A DNA stretch of 9,915 nt from assembly GCA_029855985.1 (NCBI GenBank), contig JAGSHR010000148.1, forward strand, positions 1 through 9,915, read 5' to 3'. The notes under the pieces were generated by a model, which was given only the letters and a program-made list of their open reading frames with translations, was not told the DNA's origin and did not search any database. The stretch's first letter is position 1; every line of letters starts with the position of its first letter. Below are positions 1 through 5,961 of this stretch, piece after piece. A program made the translations under genes and the position numbers. This DNA is from Candidatus Njordarchaeota archaeon. GTDB taxonomy: Archaea; Thermoproteota; JANJXX01; Panguiarchaeales; Panguiarchaeaceae.

Positions 1-996
1 CATTTTATGGTTCTCCCAGAGCTTCGTTAAAGTTATACTTATTTGAGGTTCTTTTATCTCTAAGGCTATTGTCTGGAATATTATTGTAGTTATGTGCAAA
101 AGGTCTACTATGTTTTCAAAGGTTGTTTTTATTGGGGCCATTAATTGGTATCTTGAGGGGTAATGTAGGATAAATCTTTCGAAATACGTGTCCTCTGGCA
201 TGCGTTTATCAAATGTAGCCAATATGATTTTTGCATTAGATTTCTTGCGTTTCAGTTTTCGTAGGGTGGAAATTATTTCGTTGTCACCCTTGTAAAAGTC
301 ACCGATCTCTATTGTATTTCTATTGTTTAGAGTATAATTGTAAGCACTATATGCTAGTATCCATTTCCTAGATACAAGAAATGGAGCGCCTTTAAATTTC
401 TCTATTACATTCCATTTTATTTTCCAATTTCTCTGGAGCTCCTTCAAATAATAATGTGCAAAAATCGGTGGATTTCTAGTTATTAATTCAGCTTTTACTG
501 GTCTTAAAGCCACATACGTAACATTCTTTAACCCAACTTTCTCTATCCTTTCCATTATTGAGATATTTTTTAAAACAGCATATACATTAGTGTCAAAAGC
601 CAGGTAAACCGTAAAATTTCTTGCGATTTTACCTAGGAATTTGATCATTGGTTCTATAATTTGGTTTGAAAAAATAGTACTTGATTGCACACAGTGTTTA
701 ATATCTTTGAAACTGGCTTTTTCTTTTATTAGCACCCATATTTTAGAGTTAAATAATCTTCTTGGTTTTGCAAAGTGGACTTTTAGTACTACTTTATTAT
801 CTGTATTTGGCAGTATCGAGAATATCGGTTCTGAAAAATGTGGGGCAAATACGTCTATTTTTATATTTTCATTTTCGACTTCTTTTGTTTCTAGAACTCC
901 TTTGAACAGTGTTTCAAGGAGTACATGTAAATCAGATTTTGTTATTATCCTACTATTATTATATTTTTTTAATCTCAAATATCTGTATTTCAACAT
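1..996 (-). CDS. PIN-like domain protein, 3' end beyond left edge
   Basis: The minus-strand frame is open from ATG at 996-994 to the window edge (332 codons, no stop), so the C-terminus is missing. The start is supported by GAGGG (1005-1001) four bases upstream and by an in-frame TGA just before it. Residues 1-130 are basic at the front, then beta-rich, with no family I recognise. From about residue 128 the order fits a PIN-fold nuclease: a hydrophobic strand ending in FDTN (D135, N137), E170 in PVKAEL, D238 in KGDNEI, and ILATFDKRM (D263). These match the usual D, E, D, D positions of the metal-binding active site. PIN proteins are Mg/Mn-dependent RNases, often VapC-type toxins or RNA-processing enzymes. 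No antitoxin gene is seen immediately upstream, and the 130-residue front part is unlike a minimal VapC. The PIN assignment comes from motif spacing only. A decayed or divergent PIN fold is possible. Confidence 0.6.
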   Translation of the reverse strand, partial: MLKYRYLRLKKYNNSRIITKSDLHVLLETLFKGVLETKEVENENIKIDVFAPHFSEPIFSILPNTDNKVVLKVHFAKPRRLFNSKIWVLIKEKASFKDIKHCVQSSTIFSNQIIEPMIKFLGKIARNFTVYLAFDTNVYAVLKNISIMERIEKVGLKNVTYVALRPVKAELITRNPPIFAHYYLKELQRNWKIKWNVIEKFKGAPFLVSRKWILAYSAYNYTLNNRNTIEIGDFYKGDNEIISTLRKLKRKKSNAKIILATFDKRMPEDTYFERFILHYPSRYQLMAPIKTTFENIVDLLHITTIIFQTIALEIKEPQISITLTKLWENHKM

Positions 997-1313
997 GTTT
1001 CCCTCGTCTCAAATGCGTTGAACGAACTTTCATGTAAAACTTGAGGATAACATCCATAATCCTTTCAGATTTTCTTTGAAGGCTTCTGAGAAACTTTTTT
1101 ATTAGGACTCGTTCTTGATGAAGATGTTTTAAGGATAAATTTTCTTTGAGTCGAATATTATATTTAAATAAGTATGTTTAAATGTAAATATCTAAATGCA
1201 CTATAAGTGTAGATTAAACGTATTTTTGTCAACAATAAGTTAAGATGATATTTTTTGGATTCCTTTTATACGTTAATTTTAAATTTAATTTTCTTCAATT
1301 TTTTAATTAATAG

Positions 1314-1331
1314 TATTTTATAATTTATAAT
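1314..1331 (+). promoter_or_regulatory. Putative TATA element of the membrane-protein gene
   Basis: An uninterrupted A/T block (tattttataatttataa) is followed by the first G/C-containing stretch of the region. A start about 25 bases downstream, near 1350, would give a leader of about 60 bases carrying the repeats at 1359-1419. Position and composition are the only evidence. Confidence 0.35.
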
Positions 1332-1358
1332 AAAGAGCCGAGAATATGGGAATTGGTT

Positions 1359-1384
1359 ATCTCATTTACAGGACTATCTGAGAT
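1359..1384. repeat. Inverted repeat in leader (ATCTCA...TGAGAT)
   Basis: ATCTCA at 1359-1364 and TGAGAT at 1379-1384 are perfect 6-base complements separated by 14 bases, just upstream of the membrane-protein start. It could be an operator half-site pair or a weak leader hairpin. Six-base arms can arise by chance in AT-rich DNA. Confidence 0.3.
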
Positions 1385-1419
1385 GTTCACACGATAATGA
1401 TTAAAAGTGGGTGTTCACA
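1384..1419 (+). repeat. Direct repeat TGTTCACA, period 28
   Basis: TGTTCACA occurs at 1384-1391 and again at 1412-1419. The second copy lies inside the first codons from GTG 1411. With the base before it, each copy reads as a start followed by Phe-Thr: ATG TTC ACA at 1383 (stop after four codons) and GTG TTC ACA at 1411. This could be a short duplication of the start region, or an operator. Confidence 0.35.
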
Positions 1420-3381
1420 GTGCATGAACTATATATTTCTGAAAACTGTGGGCTTTATAAAGAAGGGGTTTCCCCAAACTTATACATAGGTTTATTATTA
1501 GCCCCGCCCCTAATCTATATTGTCAGTATTGGAGCGTTGTATATACTTGGTTACCTAGACCCCATAATGAACTCCATTAGAGATTCTGTCCGTTTAACAA
1601 CTCTAATTGGCATATTAGGCGGGTTTGTATTTTTGTTTGAGATCATTCTATTTTCTTCCGTTAAAAGTTATTTATTCTATGTTGATAAGAACGATGGTAG
1701 TATCACAATCTACTCATCCATCTTTTATCAAAAATTTAAGTTACATATAGTAAAAAACATAACTGTAAGAGCCATCAAAGGTTCTATTTATATTTTGTAC
1801 CAAAACGAAGGAGGCATCGAAATTCCAGTTTACGGAAATAAGAACAGGGAAAATCCTAACACTAAAAGAAAAATACAAGCAATTATGTATATTTTTAGGC
1901 AACTATTTCACATGGATAAAAACGAATCAATATCAAATGAAGATAATCTCAGTGAGTTAGTTCTTATGGAAAACTATGAGATAAAAGTTAACCGATATTG
2001 CAAAAAAGCTTTCAAATTTCCGATTATCTCCAAAAAGGTAGACTTTGCGTTTTTAGATCGAACATATAACTACATATTAGCCTCCTATATATTCCTCCCA
2101 TCATTTGGTTTACTATCAATTCCGTTTATTTTTGAAACAGAGTTGCGATTTGTTGATAAGGCAATGTTTTTCTCTTTTGGAACATTAATAATGTTTTTGG
2201 GTTTCTCTATGATTACGGGCTTTGATGGATTTTCACTCCTAACTTACTTTTTAGGCTTTATTTTTAGTGTTTATATAATTCCTCTATTCTCTAATAGAAT
2301 AATCTCAGAGGTAACTGAGAGTTACATGATTTCAATTTCATTTTATGCTATGATTATACTCTACCAAACGATTATGAGTATGAATATCACCCAAAGACAA
2401 ACACGTAACATCCTACGCGATCACTTAAAAATTTATTTTTCCAACGAGGATTTATCATCAGTTAACTTCAGTGAGAAGATAAAGGTTTCCATAAACCCTC
2501 ATATAACTCTTCTCAAAGTTGCCTACAGATTTTTATTGTTTGATGCCATTGCTTTCCTTTTAACATTTCCATTATACCTCGTGATTGATTCTTTTATCAC
2601 CGATTATGGTTTCACTAGTTTCGTTGCAAAGATCTTGTTAGGTCACCAACCCCGAGTATCTCCAGCGATTAACGCATTTATAACGTTCATTATGTTGCTA
2701 CCTATGATGATTATCCTACTTTTGAGCATCCTTTCAGTGAATGATATTTCAGCTGGTGAATCAAGGTATCATTTACTAACCAGATTTGAAAAATTCCTGG
2801 TAAGAAACATTACCGTGGATCTACAGAACGACCATTTAGTATTGCCTCACGATGAAGATGATGTTATTCAACTTATTTGGGCGTTTCTTGGATATCAAAT
2901 AGTTATGACTGTAATCGTTTTAGTCATAATTAAACATATATCTGAAGGATTCAGGTACTTAATTGATTTATTTGCTGTGGCCCCCCTATGGCTTGCTATC
3001 CTTTTAACAATTATTCCCGCTCTCATCATCGTAGCTTTGTACACTCCATCCAAGGCCCATTACATCTTTTTCCTTAATAATGAGGTTTTGATAATAGGGG
3101 AGAATTGGGCTTTAAAGATACCAAACAATTTAGTAAAAGAATTCAGATTAGTAAAAGCTATTAGCATGAAGTCGAGTCTTGTGGGTGTAATGCTATTCTA
3201 TGCTCTCAGAATTGTTGTGGGAGAAGAATCATATTACATATGGAGTAACGTAAGGGAATTACCCGATAATATTGTAAGCATAATTACCAAGCATTTCTCA
3301 TTAAGGGGGATAATAAGACTACACTATAGAGATGATATTGAAGAATATTGGGCGGATATCTCGAAGATAATTAAAAAATAA
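1411..3381 (+). CDS. Polytopic membrane protein with two PH-like segments, unknown function
   Basis: This 656-residue protein belongs to no family I recognise. Hydrophobic segments lie near residues 24-49, 62-81, 221-242, 251-271, 275-293, 305-323, 374-392, 419-443, 488-508 and 524-548, so about ten membrane passes. Two beta-rich soluble stretches follow membrane segments: 86-165 (with DGSITIYSS, then IYILYQNEGGIEIPVYG) and 551-630 (YIFFLNNEVLIIGENWALKIP). Alternating strands ending before a helix recall bacterial membrane-flanked PH-like domains, but this is a weak resemblance. Residues 325-370 are another polar loop. No ATPase, protease, transporter or channel signature is seen. The start may be GTG 1411 or, better, GTG 1420, which has GGTG (1410-1413) six bases ahead. 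The gene is followed 137 bases later by the SAVED-like gene on the same strand, with a T-run and a new TATA-like element between them, so co-transcription is uncertain. Confidence 0.85.
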   Translation: MFTVHELYISENCGLYKEGVSPNLYIGLLLAPPLIYIVSIGALYILGYLDPIMNSIRDSVRLTTLIGILGGFVFLFEIILFSSVKSYLFYVDKNDGSITIYSSIFYQKFKLHIVKNITVRAIKGSIYILYQNEGGIEIPVYGNKNRENPNTKRKIQAIMYIFRQLFHMDKNESISNEDNLSELVLMENYEIKVNRYCKKAFKFPIISKKVDFAFLDRTYNYILASYIFLPSFGLLSIPFIFETELRFVDKAMFFSFGTLIMFLGFSMITGFDGFSLLTYFLGFIFSVYIIPLFSNRIISEVTESYMISISFYAMIILYQTIMSMNITQRQTRNILRDHLKIYFSNEDLSSVNFSEKIKVSINPHITLLKVAYRFLLFDAIAFLLTFPLYLVIDSFITDYGFTSFVAKILLGHQPRVSPAINAFITFIMLLPMMIILLLSILSVNDISAGESRYHLLTRFEKFLVRNITVDLQNDHLVLPHDEDDVIQLIWAFLGYQIVMTVIVLVIIKHISEGFRYLIDLFAVAPLWLAILLTIIPALIIVALYTPSKAHYIFFLNNEVLIIGENWALKIPNNLVKEFRLVKAISMKSSLVGVMLFYALRIVVGEESYYIWSNVRELPDNIVSIITKHFSLRGIIRLHYRDDIEEYWADISKIIKK

Positions 3382-3425
3382 TCATTAATAGGGGTCATTC
3401 TTGGTTTAAATTTCAATATAAAACT

Positions 3426-3436
3426 AAATTTTTTAT
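3426..3436 (+). terminator. Possible poly-T terminator
   Basis: A T6 run at 3429-3434 lies about 48 bases after the membrane-protein stop. Archaeal RNA polymerase often terminates on short T-runs without a hairpin. The surrounding DNA is so AT-rich that chance is a fair alternative. Confidence 0.35.
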
Positions 3437-3468
3437 CATTTGGATAGGATATAGTTATATATTAACAA

Positions 3469-3484
3469 AAAGGTTTTTAAAAAT
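3469..3484 (+). promoter_or_regulatory. Putative BRE/TATA of the SAVED-like gene
   Basis: The string aaaggtttttaaaaa lies about 45-55 bases before the start codon. A transcription start near 3505 would give a short leader carrying GAGGGG at 3511-3516. This suggests the gene can be expressed separately from the membrane-protein gene upstream. Confidence 0.4.
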
Positions 3485-3510
3485 ATTCATTGAAAGTAAC
3501 TTATAATCAC

Positions 3511-3516
3511 GAGGGG
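3511..3516 (+). promoter_or_regulatory. Ribosome binding site GAGGGG
   Basis: GAGGGG lies one base before TTG 3518 but seven bases before TTG 3524. The second spacing is normal for a Shine-Dalgarno site, so it favours TTG 3524 as the start. Confidence 0.6.
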
Positions 3517-3523
3517 ATTGAAT

Positions 3524-4105
3524 TTGGCTACGAATCCTGATTTCCTTATAGAGGTCCTGGTGTCTGCTGGTCAAATTCTGTGGAAATATTTAAAAACTAG
3601 AAGTAAAGCTAAACAGGAGAGTGAAGTTGAAACAAAACCCAACACTGTGGATACAATAAAATTAACTGATAGGTTTATAGGTGGTATTTTAGGGGACAAG
3701 CTGATTAGTGCGTTGGAGGAATACAAGCGGTCAGGGGATATATCTCGATTCAATGAAATAAAAAAGGAGACTAATCTCCAAGATATTATATTGGTGGTGG
3801 AAGTAGCCAGGAAAATAACAATGGATATTCAAATAATGCAAGGAAAACCCCCACACTATATTGTGTCATTCACTAAGCAACTGGAACCCAAAGCAATAAC
3901 CCTTGTAGCATTATTCACCCACAAAATTATAACACTAATAAATGCGCTTCATCAAGCCCCAACAATACACCTCTACATGGCAGTTCCAACAACGCTCGCT
4001 TTTCAATTGGGACAATTGGCAGGGATAGGAAAATACAAAATACAACTCTATCAATACTATGAAGGAGAATACAAACAAATTCCTCAACTTAAACGAAAAA
4101 CTTGA
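3524..4105 (+). CDS. SAVED/CARF-like putative nucleotide-sensor protein
   Basis: The protein has 193 residues from TTG 3524 (TTG 3518 would add two). Residues 5-21 form a hydrophobic, helix-like stretch (DFLIEVLVSAGQILW) that could touch the membrane. A charged linker follows to about 45, then a helical part (TDRFIGGILGDKLISALEEY). Residues about 80-190 resemble the C-terminal lobe of a SAVED domain: a hydrophobic strand (IILVVEVA), a helix near 122-140, then IHLYMAVPTTLAFQLGQLAG (H149, P155, A159, G163) and a final IQLYQYYEGEY strand (Y176, Y183). Family knowledge: SAVED domains are two fused CARF-like lobes that bind cyclic oligonucleotides made by CD-NTases in CBASS and activate fused effectors. 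Only one lobe fits here, so it would need to dimerise. No nuclease, TIR or protease motif is present, so any effector must be another protein. The call rests on recognised residue spacing only. Confidence 0.6.
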   Translation: MATNPDFLIEVLVSAGQILWKYLKTRSKAKQESEVETKPNTVDTIKLTDRFIGGILGDKLISALEEYKRSGDISRFNEIKKETNLQDIILVVEVARKITMDIQIMQGKPPHYIVSFTKQLEPKAITLVALFTHKIITLINALHQAPTIHLYMAVPTTLAFQLGQLAGIGKYKIQLYQYYEGEYKQIPQLKRKT

Positions 4106-4168
4106 AATTTCTCATTCTTTAACTAAGAGCAAAAACTAGAACAAAATTGTCTAAAAAATTTTTACATC

Positions 4169-4196
4169 TTTGATAAGGTTTGATAAGCTTATTCAA
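4169..4196. repeat. Tandem TTTGATAAG and near-palindrome
   Basis: TTTGATAAG occurs at 4169-4177 and 4179-4187. The second copy pairs with the following CTTATTCAA to form a near-palindrome centred on AAGCTT. It could be a protein-binding site or a transcript-end hairpin. The sequence is short and AT-rich, so chance is plausible. Confidence 0.3.
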
Positions 4197-4331
4197 GTGG
4201 ACCTCTAGAAATAATATCTAGCGAAGGCTATAGCATTTCTAAACCAATTGTCTAGTCAACTCATGATTTTAAATCCCATTTTATTTGCGAAAAAGGGCAC
4301 TATCTCTTTAAAAACCATTGTTTAAAACTGA

Positions 4332-4528
4332 GTGAATGGGGAGGCTATTCAACCCTTGTCAAGGAGAGTTATAACTCTAATTCCACAAACTAAAAAAGGT
4401 GTATTCTATAAGCTTGAAAACAACACGATTAAACCGGAGCATCTCAAGTCGAAACAGTAAGCCACGTTGTAACAGTCCAAAACCAAGGTTTATACTATAC
4501 CATTATTAGGATAAGATTTGTTTTGTGA
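4332..4528 (+). pseudogene. Possible frameshifted gene relic
   Basis: Frame A (4332-4460) begins at GTG right after a TGA and encodes 42 residues with protein-like composition (RRVITLIPQTKKGVFYKLEN), then stops. Frame B, which reads cleanly from about 4433 to TGA 4528, continues with SHVVTVQNQGLYYTIIRIRF. Joining the two at about 4436-4445 by one base shift gives a smooth, strand-rich peptide of about 55 residues. This is what a decayed C-terminus looks like. No ribosome site precedes frame A, and nothing upstream continues it cleanly. It could instead be chance ORFs in non-coding DNA, or an assembly indel within a small real gene. Confidence 0.3.
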
Positions 4529-4564
4529 AATAGTGCACTACTCCCTTTCATGATTGTAGTCTTA

Positions 4565-5533
4565 TTAAAGGTACATGTCTTCTTCATCAACCATTATTAT
4601 ATCTCTCTTTAATTTTTCCTTTACTTCCTTTTTACTGGGAAAGGATCGTGGTCCATAATCCATGATTAGCCGAGAAGAGAACCAATTAGCGAAATCTGCT
4701 GCCTTCACAATATCGTTACTTTTAAGGTACACTGCGAGGAAAGCGGCATCATAGGCATCTCCTGCACCTGTGGTATCCTTTACCTCTACGAAGTACGGTT
4801 TTAGGTAGAAAATATTTTCGCCCTCAATTACTAGTGATCCTTTGTGCCCAAGTTTGATAACCACTAAGTCGGTTACTCCTATTAAATTATCAACTATGTC
4901 TTCTAGGGCATCGCTTCCTGTGTACACTTTTGCTTCCTCGTAATTCAAGAGCAAACCATCCGAAATCTCTATTAGTTCTTCGACATAGATTTTGTTGCGC
5001 TCGAAAAGTGTCGTAGTGGATGGATCAAAGAAAATCTTTTTACTGTTTTTATGAAATTGATGGGCTAAATAAAGAATGGCTTCAGCCTGACCAGTACGCT
5101 GAAGGGAATATCCATGCACAAAAAGGGAGGAACTCTTTAAGTACTCGTCGAGGGAAGAGTCAACATCTTCTCTACTGTAGCATTCGTTGGCACCAGGGTG
5201 AACGAGCATGGTGCGTTCGGCATCACTTGATAACAGGGAGATTACAAAACCAGTTGGCTTCTCAGAACACCGATGAATAAGAACATCAACACCATAACCT
5301 TTTAAGTCTTGTTCATAGTAATCACAAAGAATGTCGTTTCCACACTTGCCAGTGAACAAAACCTTTAAACCTAGAAAGGCCATTGCAGAAGCAACATTTC
5401 CGCCACCGCCTGGAACAATCCTTCCCTCTCGTAGGTCACTTGAAGCAGCAAACGCAATATCGCTGAATGTGAAACCGAGGTCCGCAATAATATCTATCAC
5501 TATGTCTCCAACAACTAAAACATCAAACAACAC
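4565..5533 (-). CDS. PfkB-family carbohydrate/nucleoside kinase
   Basis: This 322-residue cytosolic kinase of the ribokinase/PfkB family transfers phosphate from a nucleotide to a sugar or nucleoside hydroxyl. The N-terminal strand LFDVLVVGDIVID is typical. Residues 42-55 carry the first family signature (GGGGNVASAMAFLG), and GKCGND at 62-67 follows as expected. The second signature DTTGAGDAYDAAF starts at residue 253. It contains the anion-hole GAGD and the catalytic base D259. Length and motif order are normal, and no key residue is missing. The start is GTG 5533, directly preceded in frame by TGA; TTG 5530 is the only close alternative. There is no strong ribosome site (a GGTG lies farther upstream). 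The substrate cannot be told from sequence: ribose, fructose, adenosine or another nucleoside are all possible. No pathway partner is adjacent. Confidence 0.93.
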   Translation of the reverse strand: MLFDVLVVGDIVIDIIADLGFTFSDIAFAASSDLREGRIVPGGGGNVASAMAFLGLKVLFTGKCGNDILCDYYEQDLKGYGVDVLIHRCSEKPTGFVISLLSSDAERTMLVHPGANECYSREDVDSSLDEYLKSSSLFVHGYSLQRTGQAEAILYLAHQFHKNSKKIFFDPSTTTLFERNKIYVEELIEISDGLLLNYEEAKVYTGSDALEDIVDNLIGVTDLVVIKLGHKGSLVIEGENIFYLKPYFVEVKDTTGAGDAYDAAFLAVYLKSNDIVKAADFANWFSSRLIMDYGPRSFPSKKEVKEKLKRDIIMVDEEDMYL

Positions 5534-5614
5534 TCAACACTCACAAAAACCAACACCAACAAATAATAAAGGAAACTAAAAATAAAAAAACTAACTTACT
5601 CGGCGTTGTCAGCC

Positions 5615-5627
5615 TAAACTATATATG
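5615..5627 (-). promoter_or_regulatory. Putative TATA box of the PfkB kinase gene
   Basis: On the minus strand this reads CATATATAGTTTA, a good archaeal TATA match, about 85-90 bases before GTG 5533. A start about 25 bases downstream, near 5596, gives a T-rich leader of about 60 bases. Confidence 0.5.
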
Positions 5628-5698
5628 TCCACCCAATCTTTAACCTATATTATTTAATATTGTTTTAGCGGGATCGAGGAGTTCAAGTAGGTTCTTAT

Positions 5699-5818
5699 AT
5701 GTTAGAGCTTAAATTGATTATGAAAAGGATTAAAGGTAAAGATATGGGGAGACTAGGGGCACCATTGATGGAGCCAAGTTTGATTGTGTGTCAAAGAAAA
5801 TTTAAGGAACTGTTCTAA
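5699..5818 (+). CDS. Possible small basic protein, 39 residues
   Basis: ATG 5699 opens a frame of 39 codons to TAA 5818. The peptide is basic at both ends (LIMKRIKGKDMGRLGAP and CQRKFKELF) with a single cysteine. An AGG lies eight bases before the ATG, a weak ribosome site. No family is recognised. Such ORFs arise by chance in a gap this size, so this is a candidate only. Confidence 0.2.
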   Translation: MLELKLIMKRIKGKDMGRLGAPLMEPSLIVCQRKFKELF

Positions 5819-5904
5819 GAATTGTTTTAATGGGTTTTTCTTTTCTAATGATATCTCTTGGAGATTGTTGTCGAGGTTTATTTTGGAGGAAGTCCTTTAA
5901 AGCA

Positions 5905-5915
5905 GTTATATTTAA
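5905..5915 (+). promoter_or_regulatory. Putative TATA box of the RCK-domain gene
   Basis: GTTATATTTAA lies about 50 bases before ATG 5962. The core TTATATTTAA recurs before the secreted-protein gene (7954-7963) and at 1158-1167. A transcription start near 5938 would leave a leader of about 24 bases. Confidence 0.55.
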
Positions 5916-5961
5916 CATATATATGATGGGGTCACATTGATTTCACATAAGGGTCTAGTTG

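Larger units (their letters stand above)
997..1410. promoter_or_regulatory. Divergent intergenic promoter region
   Basis: This very AT-rich 414-base gap separates the minus-strand PIN-like gene from the plus-strand membrane-protein gene, and I find no convincing gene in it. A TTATATTTAA element at 1158-1167 is identical to the putative TATA boxes of two other genes in the window. Its complement is also TATA-like, so it could serve either direction. If used rightward it would start a transcript with a leader of over 200 bases. A second A/T-only block at 1314-1331 is better placed to drive the gene at 1411. Only very short ORFs occur, for example 11 codons from ATG 1346. Confidence 0.45.
4106..4564. 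other. Intergenic region without an intact gene
   Basis: This 459-base gap lies between converging genes. Bases 4153-4163 are an A6T5 tract that may end the SAVED-like transcript. At 4169-4187 the 9-mer TTTGATAAG is repeated with a 10-base period. The second copy runs into a near-palindrome (TTGATAAGCTTATTCAA, about 4180-4196). CTAGA/TCTAG arms with a 7-base loop lie at 4205-4221. Bases 4332-4528 carry a possible gene relic, listed separately. No tRNA or rRNA is seen. Confidence 0.5.
5534..5958. other. Divergent intergenic region, kinase / RCK protein
   Basis: This 425-base gap lies between two diverging genes. The left end holds the kinase promoter and leader, and the right end holds the promoter of the RCK protein. 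In between is a 39-codon ORF (5699-5818), listed separately. The rest shows no gene, tRNA or clear repeat. Confidence 0.5.

Noticed and set aside
1..996. DUF58-type protein
   Set aside because: The basic N-terminus first suggested DUF58, but the RxYxxGDxxRxIxW motif and the DxSxSM strand are absent. The acidic-residue order fits PIN better.
641..1021. 126-codon plus-strand ORF
   Set aside because: It lies opposite the minus-strand PIN-like frame, which has a ribosome site, PIN motifs and no stop for 332 codons. The plus-strand peptide is low-complexity Phe/Ser/Leu, typical of an antisense shadow.
3524..4105. A complete CBASS operon
   Set aside because: No CD-NTase, ubiquitin-like, HORMA or TRIP13 gene and no fused effector is present within the window, so only a sensor-like protein can be claimed.
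4256..4393. 45-codon open frame after TAG 4253-4255
   Set aside because: It has no start codon or ribosome site, and the peptide is Ser/Asn/His-rich without pattern. The overlapping frame from 4332 looks more protein-like.
5020..5579. Plus-strand ORFs of 86 and 82 codons
   Set aside because: They are antisense to the PfkB kinase, whose motifs cover the same bases.
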